Numbered from the stretch's first letter, positions 16,556-25,735 are shown. The stretch is DNA of 45,893 nt from RBG-16-66-20 sp964616875 (GCA_964616875.1 CAZTSJ010000270.1:1-45893); one strand, 5' to 3'. Notes: a model not told the origin generated them from the sequence alone. Made by a program: numbers and translations.

Positions 16556-16622
16556 ACATTTTGGGGGAAATACTATGGTGTGGATAGTGCTTTATCCGGC
16601 AGTCCACTCCGGCGGCCCTGGA

Positions 16623-19505
16623 CTAGGCAATCGCTCTGGCAAGCACCTCGGCAAGGTGCAGCGTCGGGCGTCCGGCGAGGTCCTCGATCTGCTCGCGGCA
16701 GGAAAATCCGTTCGCAATGATGAGCGTCTCCGCAGTCGTGCCCTTTACCTTCGGCAGCAGCGAGAGGTTGGCGATCTTCACCGAGGTTTCGTAAGTCTCG
16801 GGCCGGAAGCCGAAGGCGCCGGCCATGCCGCAGCAGCCGGTTTCGGGAGCGGAAGTCTCGATGCCGGCGGCTTTCAGCAACGCGAGGTCGGCCTGGGTGC
16901 CGCCGAGGGCTTTCTGGTGGCAGTGGCCGTGCAGCAGGGCCTGGCCGCCGATGCGGCGCGGTTGCCAGCCGCGATTCTCCAGCAGTTCGCCGAGCGAGAC
17001 GGTTTGCCGCGCGAGTTTCTCCGCTGCCGCATCGCCGGGCAGGAGCTTGACCATCTCGTCGCGGAATACCGAGTGGCAGCCCGGTTCGAGGACCACGACC
17101 GGCGTGCCCGATTCGATCTGCGGCGCGAGCGCGGCGACGATTTTCTCCAGTGACGCCTTCGCCTTGTCGAGCATGCCGAAGTCGTAATACGGCCGCCCGC
17201 AGCACAGTTTCTCCTGCGGCAGCGAGACACGCGCGCCCGAGTCTTCCAGCACGCGCACCGCCGCGAGCGCGCTCTGCGGCCGGAAGTAATTGCTGAAGGT
17301 ATCGGGGAAAAGGATCACCGCGTCGCCGCGCCGCATGCCGTCGGCGCGCGCCGGATCGCGCCGGCCGCGCTGCAAGGCGTCGAACTGCGCGCAAAAACTG
17401 CGCGTCGCGAAGCGCGGCAGGGCGCGTTGCGGCGCGATCCCGGCAATATGCTTGGACAAACTCGAGATCAAGGGAAGACCCATCAGGGCATTGAGCAGAT
17501 GCGGGGCATGCATCGCGAGCGGCGCCCACTCGCCGATGCGTCCCATCGTATGCGCCTGCCGCGGGCGCGCGTGCCGCTCGTAGTAGTGCGAGAGGAATTC
17601 CGCCTTGTAGCTCGCCATGTCGGTGTGCGTAGGGCAATCGCTGCGGCAGCCCTTGCAGGCCAGGCACATGTCGAGCGCCTCTTTCACCTCTTCGCTCTGC
17701 CAGCCGTCGGTGATCACTTCGCCGCGCAGCATCTCGCCCAGCAGTCTTGCGCGCCCGCGTGTCGAATACCTTTCCTCCCTGGTGGCGCGGTAGCTGGGGC
17801 ACATGGTGCCGCCCTCGGCCGAGCGGCACTTGCCCATGCCGATGCAGCGCTCGGCGGCGCGCGCGAAGCCGTCGCCCTCCTGGCTGAAGAAGCTCATGCG
17901 CGTGACCGGGGACACCGGCCGGTAGTCCGGGCCCTGGCGCAGGTTCTCGTCCACGCGGTAGACCTCGCCCAGCGCATCGACGAGCTTGCCCGGATTCATG
18001 CGCCCGAGCGGGTCCCAGATGCGCTTGAATTCGCGGAACGCCACCATCAGCTCGGGTCCGTACATGATGGGCAGGAACTCGGCACGCCCCTGGCCGTCGC
18101 CGTGCTCGCCCGAGAGCGAACCGCCGTAGTTCACCACCAGCATGGACGCTTCGCGCAGGAATTCGCGCCAGCGCGCGATCCCCTTCGCCGTGCGCAATTC
18201 GAAATTGATGCGCGCGTGGATGCAACCGTCGCCGAAGTGGCCGTAGAGCGAGGTGCGGTAACCGTATGCGTCCACCAGTTTCTGGAATTCGCGCAGGTAA
18301 TCCCCGAGGCGCAGCGGATCCACCGCCGCGTCTTCCCAGCCGACCACCGGGTCGGGTCCGCCGGTGGATTTCAATTTGAGTGAAGTCGCCGAAGCACCGG
18401 TCTCCCGGATTGCCCAGATCCGATTCATCAGGGATCGATCCGTGATCAGGTTGCTTTTGAATTTACTTTCAAGCTCTTTAGCTGATTCAACTGCAAGCTC
18501 AAGAGAATCCGCTCCAAACTCCACCATCAGCCAGGCGTTCCCCGCGGGCAAGAGCGCAATGTCTTCGAGCTTCAGGCCGCGCTCGCGCAGGCCGCCGATG
18601 ATGCCGGTATCGAGGCCCTCGCAAGCGATCGGCCCGGCGGCGAGCACCTGCGGTACCGCGTCGCCGGCCTGGTAGATGTCCTCGAAGCCGATCACGAGCA
18701 GCACGCGCTCGGGCGGGCTCTTGACCAGCCGCGCCAGCGCCTGCAGCGTGATCGCGCAAGTACCCTCGGTCCCCACCAGGGCGCGCGCCACGTTGAAGCC
18801 GTTCTCGGGCAGCAGCTGGTCGAGGTTGTAGCCCGAGACGCGGCGCTTCAGTTTCGGGAAGCGGCCGCGGATCAGGTCGGCGTATCGGTCGCGCAGCGAA
18901 CGCAGCTTGGTGTAGATCTCGCCCTGCCGGCCGCCGCGCCGGATGATGGCATCGAGCTCGGGCTCGCTGGTCGGCCCGCACCAGAAGCGCGCGCCGTCGT
19001 AGGTGAGGACCTCCAGCGCCTCGATGTTCTCCACCGTCTTGCCGGCCATCACCGAGTGCGCGCCGCAGGAGTTGTTGCCGATCATGCCGCCCAGGGTGCA
19101 GCGAGAATGCGTCGCCGGGTCCGGGCCGAAGGTAAGGCCGTGAAGCTCGGCGGATGCGCGCAGCGCATCGCACACGACGCCGGGCTCGACCCGCGCGAGC
19201 CGCGCGCGCGCATCGAGCTCGAGGACCCGGTCGAGGTACTTGGAGGCATCGATCACCACCGCCACGTTGACCGTCTGGCCGCAGAGCGAAGTGCCGCCGC
19301 CGCGCGCGAGGATCGGCGCGCCGTGCTCGCGGCAGGCGGCGACCGTGGCGACGATGTCCTCGGCCGAGCGCGGCAGCACCACGCCGATGGGCACCTGGCG
19401 GTAGTTGGAAGCGTCCGAGGCGTAGGCGGCGCGCGCGCCCTTGTCGAACCGCACCTCGCCCTTCAGCGCTTCACGCAGCGCCGATTCGAGAGCCGTCTGG
19501 GTCAC
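16623..19505 (-). CDS. FAD- and Fe-S-containing dehydrogenase, GlcD-GlcF fusion (YdiJ-like)
   Basis: 960 aa from GTG 19505, a start supported by the GTGA overlap with the M48 gene before it. The N-terminal half is a PCMH-type FAD domain (VLPRSAEDIVATVAACREHG, ARGGGTSLCGQT) with the FAD-oxidase C-terminal lobe (GHFGDGCIHARINF, SGEHGDGQGRAEF). The second half has a ferredoxin-like pair of cysteine clusters (CIGMGKCRSAEGGTMCPSY; CLACKGCRSDCPTH) and two CCG motifs (CCGRPYYDFG; CCGMAGAFG). Such fusions oxidise D-2-hydroxyacids such as D-lactate or D-2-hydroxyglutarate and pass electrons through Fe-S centres. Substrate not assignable. Coupling to membrane-protease genes is unusual. Codon use is AT-richer at 18370-18500. 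Confidence 0.93.
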   Translation of the reverse strand: MTQTALESALREALKGEVRFDKGARAAYASDASNYRQVPIGVVLPRSAEDIVATVAACREHGAPILARGGGTSLCGQTVNVAVVIDASKYLDRVLELDARARLARVEPGVVCDALRASAELHGLTFGPDPATHSRCTLGGMIGNNSCGAHSVMAGKTVENIEALEVLTYDGARFWCGPTSEPELDAIIRRGGRQGEIYTKLRSLRDRYADLIRGRFPKLKRRVSGYNLDQLLPENGFNVARALVGTEGTCAITLQALARLVKSPPERVLLVIGFEDIYQAGDAVPQVLAAGPIACEGLDTGIIGGLRERGLKLEDIALLPAGNAWLMVEFGADSLELAVESAKELESKFKSNLITDRSLMNRIWAIRETGASATSLKLKSTGGPDPVVGWEDAAVDPLRLGDYLREFQKLVDAYGYRTSLYGHFGDGCIHARINFELRTAKGIARWREFLREASMLVVNYGGSLSGEHGDGQGRAEFLPIMYGPELMVAFREFKRIWDPLGRMNPGKLVDALGEVYRVDENLRQGPDYRPVSPVTRMSFFSQEGDGFARAAERCIGMGKCRSAEGGTMCPSYRATREERYSTRGRARLLGEMLRGEVITDGWQSEEVKEALDMCLACKGCRSDCPTHTDMASYKAEFLSHYYERHARPRQAHTMGRIGEWAPLAMHAPHLLNALMGLPLISSLSKHIAGIAPQRALPRFATRSFCAQFDALQRGRRDPARADGMRRGDAVILFPDTFSNYFRPQSALAAVRVLEDSGARVSLPQEKLCCGRPYYDFGMLDKAKASLEKIVAALAPQIESGTPVVVLEPGCHSVFRDEMVKLLPGDAAAEKLARQTVSLGELLENRGWQPRRIGGQALLHGHCHQKALGGTQADLALLKAAGIETSAPETGCCGMAGAFGFRPETYETSVKIANLSLLPKVKGTTAETLIIANGFSCREQIEDLAGRPTLHLAEVLARAIA

Positions 19506-21511
19506 GCGGCCAGTGTAGCGGGATCGACCGACTCGAGCAGCGGTGGCAGAGGGCAATTCAGCACCGCGCCCACCAGGCGCATCAGCTCGGCTTCCATGAT
19601 GCGGATCGAGCCGTCGTGGCTCACCACGGCGAAGAGGCCCTTGATCAGCACCGCCTTCTGCATCGGCGCGAGGCTGGTCAGCGCATCTAGCGCAGCGGCA
19701 GCGGTCTCGAGGCTCAGCGCGGTGGCGGGCGCCGCATCGGGCAGGCCCATCTCCTGCGTGCCCGCGCGCATCGCCGCGGCGAGCGCGGCGCCGCGCTCGC
19801 CGGTCGCGTCCTGGCGCGTGCCCGCATGCGCGATGAGCGAGAGCACCACCACGGCCTCGGCCTGCAGGTCCGGGATTTTCAGGTTGCCCGAGGCGCCGGG
19901 CTTTTGCCGCGGCGCGAGCTGGCTGCGCATCAGCGTGAGGACCACGAATTCGTGCAGGGACACGCGCCGGTCGGCATGGATCACGGCCTCGAGCGCCGCG
20001 ATCAGCTCGTCGCGCGCCTGCGCCGGCGCCGCCTTGAGCGCGGGCAGAGCGAGGTCGATCACCGGCAGGTGGAAGGCCGCGCTGAGGCGGCGGCAAAGCG
20101 GCGCGACGGCGCGCGCCTGTTCTGCGAGCGCTCCGAGGCCCTTCGCCTTGAGCGCATCCACCTGTCCCTGCATCACGTCGTCCTTGGGCGCGAACAGCAG
20201 CGCCACCATCGCCGCGCGTGCGCCTTCCGGATCGCGCAGCTTTTCGCGCAGGCCCTCGGGCAATGCCCGCAGCAGCCGCGCGGCGTAGTCCACCTTGGCG
20301 CCGTCCATCGAGCCCACGAGCTTCGAGCTCTCGCCCGCCGAGCGCCCCCATTGCGCTCCGATGTCGGCGCCACGCCGGCCAGCCATGGAAGCAGCCGCAA
20401 GAACTGCCGCAGCCGCTGTTTTTCGCTTGTCATCACCTTGAAGATCTTTTTCTTCAACATCAACTGCGCCAACAGTTGACGCCCTCGTTTTCCGGTAGCT
20501 CGAGCGGTCGAAGCGTTCGTGCACGCGCGCGATGCGCGCCTCCAGCGGCGGATGCGTGTCGAACAGCGACGAGAGCCTCACCTTGATGCCCTGGCCGAAA
20601 AACATGTGCGAGAGGTCCTCGGCATGGCGGTTGGCGATCAGCGCGCCGGCGGACGAGGCGCCGATCTGGTCCAGCGCGCCGGCGATGCCGTCGGGGTTGC
20701 GCGTGAACTGCACGCTCGAAGCGTCGGCAAGGAACTCGCGCTCGCGCGACACCGCGGCCTTGATGAGGCGCGCAAAGAAAAGGCCGATGTAACCGATGAG
20801 AAGCAGCGCGAGGCCGCCGATGATGAGCGGCGCAGCGCTCTTGCTGTCGCCGCCGCCGCGCTGGCTGCGCAGCAGGAATTCGCCGATCGAGCCGATGAAC
20901 ACGATCCCGGCGAGGATGCCGATCATGCGGATGTTGAGCCGCATGTCGCCATGCAGGATGTGGCTGAACTCGTGCGCCACCACGCCCTGGAGCTCGTCCC
21001 GGTTGAGCGCCTCGAGCGTGCCGCGTGTCACCGCGACGACCGAATCGGAGACGTCGTAGCCCGCGGCGAAGGCGTTGATGCCTGCCTCGCCGTCCATCAC
21101 GTAGACAGCCGGCACGCGCACGCCCGAGGCGATCGACATTTCCTCGACCACGTTGACGAGGCGGCGTTCGAGCGGATCGCGCGTATCGGAAGTGACGCGG
21201 CGCGCGCCCACCATCTCCGCGACGGCCTTGCCGCCGCTGGAGAGTTTCATGATGTGCCAGGCGCTGACAGCGAGGATCACCAGGCCGGTGCCGAAGGCAC
21301 CCCAGAGATAGAGCGATTTCGGCACCATGCGCAGGCGCATCATCCAGGTGAGCTCACGCCCGGCGTGGCGCCATTCGATGTTCGAGGCGTAGATCCCGGC
21401 CAGCACCAGGTCCACCGCGATGATCACGCCGGCCACCGCGAGGGCGTAGAGCAGCACCAGGATCTTGGTGTTGCGCCGCGCGAGGTGCTGATTCTCGAAA
21501 AAACTGGCCAT
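19502..21511 (-). CDS. HtpX-like M48 membrane metalloprotease with TerB-like tail (copy 2 of the pair)
   Basis: 669 aa. Two N-terminal membrane helices (residues 15-45 and 65-85), the zinc site VVAHEFSHILHGD (HExxH), two more helices, then REREFLADASSVQFTRNP with the third-ligand Glu, as in HtpX. After residue 330 comes a long soluble region with two acidic-loop patterns like those of TerB domains (HADRRVSLHEF and SHDGSIRIMEAELM). HtpX-type enzymes degrade damaged membrane proteins; the tail may sense or bind partners. It lies 22 bases after the first M48 gene, which is a paralogue along its whole length. Start ATG has GGGGGAGC about ten bases upstream. Confidence 0.92.
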   Translation of the reverse strand: MASFFENQHLARRNTKILVLLYALAVAGVIIAVDLVLAGIYASNIEWRHAGRELTWMMRLRMVPKSLYLWGAFGTGLVILAVSAWHIMKLSSGGKAVAEMVGARRVTSDTRDPLERRLVNVVEEMSIASGVRVPAVYVMDGEAGINAFAAGYDVSDSVVAVTRGTLEALNRDELQGVVAHEFSHILHGDMRLNIRMIGILAGIVFIGSIGEFLLRSQRGGGDSKSAAPLIIGGLALLLIGYIGLFFARLIKAAVSREREFLADASSVQFTRNPDGIAGALDQIGASSAGALIANRHAEDLSHMFFGQGIKVRLSSLFDTHPPLEARIARVHERFDRSSYRKTRASTVGAVDVEEKDLQGDDKRKTAAAAVLAAASMAGRRGADIGAQWGRSAGESSKLVGSMDGAKVDYAARLLRALPEGLREKLRDPEGARAAMVALLFAPKDDVMQGQVDALKAKGLGALAEQARAVAPLCRRLSAAFHLPVIDLALPALKAAPAQARDELIAALEAVIHADRRVSLHEFVVLTLMRSQLAPRQKPGASGNLKIPDLQAEAVVVLSLIAHAGTRQDATGERGAALAAAMRAGTQEMGLPDAAPATALSLETAAAALDALTSLAPMQKAVLIKGLFAVVSHDGSIRIMEAELMRLVGAVLNCPLPPLLESVDPATLAA

Positions 21512-21533
21512 GCGTGCTGTAGCTCCCCCGGCG

Positions 21534-23384
21534 CTATTTTCGCAGCAAGCGGGGGTCCAGTGCAGCCACTGACGGCGGCATCGGGCAATCCAGCACGCAG
21601 GCCACGGCGCGCAGCAGCTCGTGCTCCATCAGCTTGACATTGCCGTCAGAGGCGACCGTGACGGCGAAACCCTCCAGCAGCTGCGCTTTCTCCAGCGGCG
21701 CGAGCACGCTCATGCGCTCGAGCGCCTCCGACACCCGCGAAAGCTGCAGCGCGTCCCGCGTACCCAGCGTCAGCGCCGGCAGCGCCATTGCCGCCTTGCC
21801 CTTGTCGAACGCCGCCGTCGCCTCGGCCTGGTCGTTGCTGCCGGAGTAGGCAAGCAGGGAGAGCACCAGCGTGGTTTCCGCGGCGAGTTCGGCGCGCGCC
21901 GCGTAGCGCACCGCGCCGCCGCGGCGCGCTTTCGGGCCGAGGGTCCAGTCGAGGATCGTCGCCAGCACGAAGTCGCTCAGCGTCAGGCGCTGGTCCGCGA
22001 GCAGCACCGCGCGCAGGGTGTCGAGGAACTCCTTGCGCGCGGCCTCGTCCAGCGCCTTCAATACCGGCACCGCGAGCGCCACCAGCGGCAGGCGGTAGGC
22101 GCGATCGAGCTGGCGCAGCGCCGGCGCGATCACCTCGGTGCGGCGGGCGAGCAGTTCGCGCCCCGTGGTCGTGCCGATGGCAGCCAGTTGCCGGTTGCGG
22201 ATCGTCAACTCCTCTTCCAGCACGCAGCCCAGCATCACCGTCTGCGCGCCGAGCGGGTCGCGCAGCGCCTCGCGGATCGTCGGCGAAAGGTAAGCAAGCA
22301 GGCTTGCCGCGTACTCCAGGTGCTCCGCGCCGGGATCGCCGATGCCGGCGATGAGCATGGCCACGCCGGTGAGGCGCTTTGGGATGATGGTTTTGGGTTT
22401 GTTATCTACAACATGTTCTTTAGGTTTTTCGTCCTCACGAGGTTTTCTTGCTTTCTCGAGATAAAAGCCAGGCGCCACATGCGGGTTGATCCTGCGCATG
22501 CGCTCCTCGATGGGCGGGTGCGTGGCGACCAGCGAGCGGACGAGGGAAGAAACCCAGCCGCCGCTCGAACCGGGCGCGAAGAGCATGTGCGCAAGCGCGT
22601 CGGCGTGCCAGTTGCGCAGCCGCGCGCCCTCGGCATTGAGCTTGATGCGCGCCAGCGCGCCGCACAGGGCATCGGCATTGCGCGTGAAGCGCACCGAGCT
22701 CGCGTCGGCAAGGTTCTCGCGTTCGCGCGCCAGCGCGGCCTGGATGATGCGGCAGAAGAGCAACCCTACCGAACCCACGGCGAACACGCCCACGCCTGCC
22801 GCGGCGAGCGGCAGGTGGAAAAAGCGCCTCCCCTCTTCGGTGCCGGCACCCGAGTAGTACTGCATCATGAAGCGGCCGATCGCGGCGAGGAACACGATGC
22901 CCTGCAGCGCGCAGACCGCGCGCAGGTTGAGGCGGATGTCGCCGTTGATGATGTGGCTGAATTCGTGCGCGATCACCGCCTGCAGTTCGTCGCGCGAGAG
23001 TTGCTCGAGCGCGCCCTGCGTCACCACCACCACCGCCTGGCCGGGCGAGAGGCCGGCGACGAAGGCGTTGATGCCGCGCTCGCGGTTGAGCACGTACAGC
23101 GGCGGCGCGGCGAGGCCCGAGGCGATCGCCATCTCGTCCACCACGTTGATCAGGCGGCGCTCGTCGTCACGACCGCTCGAGCGCGGCACCGGCCGTCCGG
23201 CGAGCAGCGTCGCGAGTTCGCCGTTGCCCATCGACAGCCGCGCCAGGATCTCCACCGTGCCGAGCGAAATGACCGCCAGCGTGATCAGCGTGCAGATCAG
23301 GTAGAAATTCGAAGGTATTTGATAGGAAAAAATAAAATAAACAAAGGCAATCGCGCCGTTCACGCTGGCGACGATCGCCGCCAC
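21534..23384 (-). CDS. HtpX-like M48 membrane metalloprotease with TerB-like tail (copy 1 of the pair)
   Basis: 616 aa from GTG 23384, the only standard start codon in frame. It has membrane helices, the zinc site VIAHEFSHIINGDIRLN, RERENLADASSVRFTRNADA, and a tail with two TerB-like loops (LADQRLTLSDF; ASDGNVKLMEHELL), so it parallels the next gene throughout. The frame is open upstream of 23384 as far as the LemA stop, and that stretch encodes SFFAQQERARRASTTLAVLYLL, which matches the N-terminus of the paralogue. The real protein probably includes these 25-30 residues, but no ATG, GTG or TTG is available there. The 5' end is therefore uncertain. It follows lemA as in many bacteria. Confidence 0.88.
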   Translation of the reverse strand: MAAIVASVNGAIAFVYFIFSYQIPSNFYLICTLITLAVISLGTVEILARLSMGNGELATLLAGRPVPRSSGRDDERRLINVVDEMAIASGLAAPPLYVLNRERGINAFVAGLSPGQAVVVVTQGALEQLSRDELQAVIAHEFSHIINGDIRLNLRAVCALQGIVFLAAIGRFMMQYYSGAGTEEGRRFFHLPLAAAGVGVFAVGSVGLLFCRIIQAALARERENLADASSVRFTRNADALCGALARIKLNAEGARLRNWHADALAHMLFAPGSSGGWVSSLVRSLVATHPPIEERMRRINPHVAPGFYLEKARKPREDEKPKEHVVDNKPKTIIPKRLTGVAMLIAGIGDPGAEHLEYAASLLAYLSPTIREALRDPLGAQTVMLGCVLEEELTIRNRQLAAIGTTTGRELLARRTEVIAPALRQLDRAYRLPLVALAVPVLKALDEAARKEFLDTLRAVLLADQRLTLSDFVLATILDWTLGPKARRGGAVRYAARAELAAETTLVLSLLAYSGSNDQAEATAAFDKGKAAMALPALTLGTRDALQLSRVSEALERMSVLAPLEKAQLLEGFAVTVASDGNVKLMEHELLRAVACVLDCPMPPSVAALDPRLLRK

Positions 23385-23464
23385 CGACAGCAGGTACAGA
23401 ACCGCGAGCGTCGTGCTTGCGCGCCGCGCGCGCTCCTGCTGCGCGAAAAACGATACCGCAGGGG

Positions 23465-24055
23465 CTATTTGAAGGAGACCTTGGGCGCCTTGCGCTCTTC
23501 AGCCGACTCGGTCGCTTCGAGCAGCGTGGCCGTCTGGAAGCCGAACATGCCCGCGAAAATGGTGTTCGGGAAAATCTCGCGCTGCGTGTTGTATTCCATC
23601 ACCGTGTCGTTGTAGGCCTGGCGCGCGAAAGCGACCTTGTTCTCGGTGCTGGTCAGCTCTTCCTGCACCTGCATGACGTTCTGGTTGGCCTTCAGGTCCG
23701 GGTAGGCCTCGAACACCGCCATGAGGCGCCCCATCGCGCCGCCGAGCACGCCTTCGGCCTGCGCCAGGCCCTGCATCGCCGCTGCGTCGCCGGGGGCCGC
23801 CGCGGCTTTTTGCGCCGCGCCCATCGCCGCGCCGCGCGCCGCGATCACCTTTTCCAGCGTTTCGCGCTCGTGCGTGAGGTAACCCTTGGCTGCCTCGACC
23901 AGGTTCGGAATCAGGTCGTAGCGGCGCTTGAGCTGGACGTCGATCTGCGCGTAGGAATTCTTGTAGCGGTTGCGCAGCGCCACCAGCGCGTTGTAGATGG
24001 TGACCACCCAGAACGCGAGCGCCACGATGACTGCAAGTGCGATCCAACCCTCCAT
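23465..24055 (-). CDS. LemA family membrane protein
   Basis: 196 aa, start ATG with GGGGGAGGAAT as ribosome-binding site. One N-terminal membrane helix (IALAVIVALAFWVVTIYNALVAL) precedes the LemA helical domain: RNRYKNSYAQIDVQLKRRYDLIPNLVE, LTSTENKVAFARQAYNDTVMEYN and FPNTIFAGMFGF are all family hallmarks. LemA proteins are commonly encoded next to M48 membrane proteases, as here with two of them, and probably work with them in membrane-protein quality control. The molecular role is not established. Confidence 0.94.
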   Translation of the reverse strand: MEGWIALAVIVALAFWVVTIYNALVALRNRYKNSYAQIDVQLKRRYDLIPNLVEAAKGYLTHERETLEKVIAARGAAMGAAQKAAAAPGDAAAMQGLAQAEGVLGGAMGRLMAVFEAYPDLKANQNVMQVQEELTSTENKVAFARQAYNDTVMEYNTQREIFPNTIFAGMFGFQTATLLEATESAEERKAPKVSFK

Positions 24056-24090
24056 GATTCCTCCCCCGAAGAGATGATGGTGCCGCGCGT

Positions 24091-24096
24091 ACTATA
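24091..24096 (-). promoter_or_regulatory. -10-like TATAGT ahead of LemA
   Basis: On the minus strand TATAGT (five of six consensus bases) lies 35 bases before the LemA ATG, overlapping the end of the MFS gene. A normal Shine-Dalgarno sequence follows it. No good -35 seen in the GC-rich sequence upstream. It would let the LemA-protease unit be transcribed apart from the MFS gene. Confidence 0.35.
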
Positions 24097-25357
24097 GCGC
24101 ATGCGGGGCCGCGGCGCGGCGCTCCTGCGCGCGCCCGAGCCACACGGCAAGCAGCAGGCACACGGCCGCGATCGGTATCGCGACCAGCGAGATCGAGCGC
24201 AATTCCATGCCCAGCGAGCGCAGCGCCGCGAACAGCCAGCCGCCCGCGGCATCGGCGCCGCGCACCGCGACGATGTCGACCACGTTCTTCGCCTTGTACT
24301 TCTCGTCGCGCGCGACCACCGTGAACAGCACCTCGCGCGCCGGGTTGGAAATCGCGAAATTGGCGGTGCGCTGCAACGCCTGGAAGGCGATCACCACGGC
24401 CAGCATCGGCGCTGCGGCAAGCACCGCGAATCCAGCGGCAAAGACGAAGGGCAGCAACGAGAGCGCCGCGCCGATGCCGAAGCGCGCGATGAATTTCCCG
24501 GTGGCGAACGCCTGCACGATGAGCGTCAGCACCCCGACCGCGAGATCGACGCTGGCGAAAATGCGCGTGCGCACCGCCGGATCGTCGGAGGCAGCGGCGA
24601 CGATGTTCGCCTGCTGAAAGTAGAGAAACGTTGCGGCAACGGATAGCAGCGACACCCAGAGCATGATGGCGGCCAGGTAGGGCGAACGCAGCACCATCAG
24701 AAAGCCGTCTAACCAGCCGCCCCCGATCGCGCCCGGCTCGGTTCTTACTGGAGTTTCCTTTTCTCCTTCACGCGGCGCCGATTCCAGCCGCCGCACGCAC
24801 AGCACCGCGCCTTCGAGGAACAGCGCCGCCACGATCATCAGGTTCGCCGGGCCGAGCACTTCGGCCAGGCCGATGGTCAGCGCCGGGCCGGCGAGCGAGC
24901 CGGCGGTGCCGCCCGCGGCGATGATGGCGAACAAGCGCTTGCCCTGCTCGGCGCTGAATGAATCGGCCATGTACGACCAGAACACCGAGACCGCGAAGAG
25001 GACGAAGACGCTGATCCAGACGAAGAACACCCGCGCCACGATTTCCCGCTCGACACCGAGCGTCAGCAGCAGCCAGAAAATCGCCAGGTTGGCGACAAAG
25101 AAGTGATAGACGATGGGGATGAAGCGCCGCCGCGGCAGCCGTGCCACCAGCGCACCGTAGATCGGCACCGCCACGAGCATGGCGAGGAAAGTCGCGGTGA
25201 ACAGCCACTGCAGGTTCCGCACCCCGCCCGCCACGCCCATCTCGTCGCGCAGCGGCCGCAGCACGTAGTAGCCCGCGAGCAGGCAGAAGAAATAGGCGAA
25301 CGACCAGGCGAGCGCCCTTCCCTCGCCGGGCCGTACCGAACCAAATGGCAGTTTCAT
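24092..25357 (-). CDS. MFS transporter, 12 membrane segments
   Basis: 421 aa from ATG 25357 (AGGGAA about ten bases upstream); the open frame extends further but the upstream part is not protein-like for this family. About twelve hydrophobic segments are visible, for instance AYFFCLLAGYYVLRPLRDEM near the start and VAIPIAAVCLLLAVWLG at the end. The opening pattern, with YYVLRPLRDEMGVAGG, resembles the NTP/NDP-exchange (Npt1/Npt2-like) branch seen in free-living bacteria, whose substrates are often not nucleotides. Transported solute unknown. It is the first of nine minus-strand genes. Confidence 0.87.
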   Translation of the reverse strand: MKLPFGSVRPGEGRALAWSFAYFFCLLAGYYVLRPLRDEMGVAGGVRNLQWLFTATFLAMLVAVPIYGALVARLPRRRFIPIVYHFFVANLAIFWLLLTLGVEREIVARVFFVWISVFVLFAVSVFWSYMADSFSAEQGKRLFAIIAAGGTAGSLAGPALTIGLAEVLGPANLMIVAALFLEGAVLCVRRLESAPREGEKETPVRTEPGAIGGGWLDGFLMVLRSPYLAAIMLWVSLLSVAATFLYFQQANIVAAASDDPAVRTRIFASVDLAVGVLTLIVQAFATGKFIARFGIGAALSLLPFVFAAGFAVLAAAPMLAVVIAFQALQRTANFAISNPAREVLFTVVARDEKYKAKNVVDIVAVRGADAAGGWLFAALRSLGMELRSISLVAIPIAAVCLLLAVWLGRAQERRAAAPHAL

Positions 25358-25387
25358 CGCGTGCGCGTTCCCTGCGCCGGACTTTAC

Positions 25388-25393
25388 TAGAAT
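25388..25393 (+). promoter_or_regulatory. -10-like TAGAAT, leaderless-type, truncated receptor gene
   Basis: TAGAAT ends six bases before the ATG at 25400, with no Shine-Dalgarno sequence between them, so a transcript from here would start at the start codon. Confidence 0.4.
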
Positions 25394-25399
25394 ACACAG

Positions 25400-25735
25400 A
25401 TGAAATTGCATCGTCGGCGCTTCCTGCTCGCAAGCACGCTCGCTGCGCTTGCACCAGGGCGAGCCTGGGCACAAAGGAAGGTCGCGCGCGTCGGCTTCCT
25501 CGCCACGGGATCCTTGAGCGCTTCGCCGCACATCCTCGCAGGCTTCAAGGACAGCATGCAGGCGCTCGGCTGGACCGAAGGGCGCAACGTCGAGTACCTC
25601 GTCTTGAGCGCCGAGGGGAACGTGGACCGGCTCGACGCCCTGACGCGCCAGATGGTCGAGGCCACGGTCGACGTGATCGTCGCCGGAGATTTGACTCCTG
25701 CCTCGCAAATCTGTACAGATGATCAGTACATATGA
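25400..25735 (+). pseudogene. Truncated ABC-type substrate-binding protein (PF04392 kind)
   Basis: 111 codons remain of a family of about 320-330 aa. A signal peptide (MKLHRRRFLLASTLAALAPGRAWAQ) and the first alpha/beta unit are normal: KVARVGFLATGS, GFKDSMQALGWTEGRNVEYL, LDALTRQMVEATVDVIVAG. Similarity to the intact paralogue at 39804-40799 stops at DLTPAS, near base 25705, and the reading frame ends 30 bases later inside the toxin-antitoxin leader. About 210 residues are missing and no 3' remnant is seen after the toxin gene. The product could still be exported but should not bind ligand. Confidence 0.85.
25691..25730 (+). promoter_or_regulatory. Likely promoter and operator of the toxin-antitoxin module
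   Basis: TTGACT (25691-25696) could serve as -35 with TACAGA (25714-25719) as a weak -10 at 17-base spacing. Overlapping it is an inverted repeat, TGTAC (25712-25716), nine bases, GTACA (25726-25730). Phd-type antitoxins usually bind such palindromes at their own promoter. A GAGG lies shortly before the antitoxin ATG at 25746. Confidence 0.45.

Noticed and set aside
16556..16622. Possible terminator hairpin between the dehydrogenase and cyclase genes (GTGGA ... TCCAC).
   Set aside because: Short stem with a loop of about 18 bases and no T-run, so it is not convincing.
21621..23615. A 664-codon plus-strand open frame opposite the first M48 gene.
   Set aside because: Composition is typical of an antisense shadow (very high Arg, His, Ala), no domain seen.
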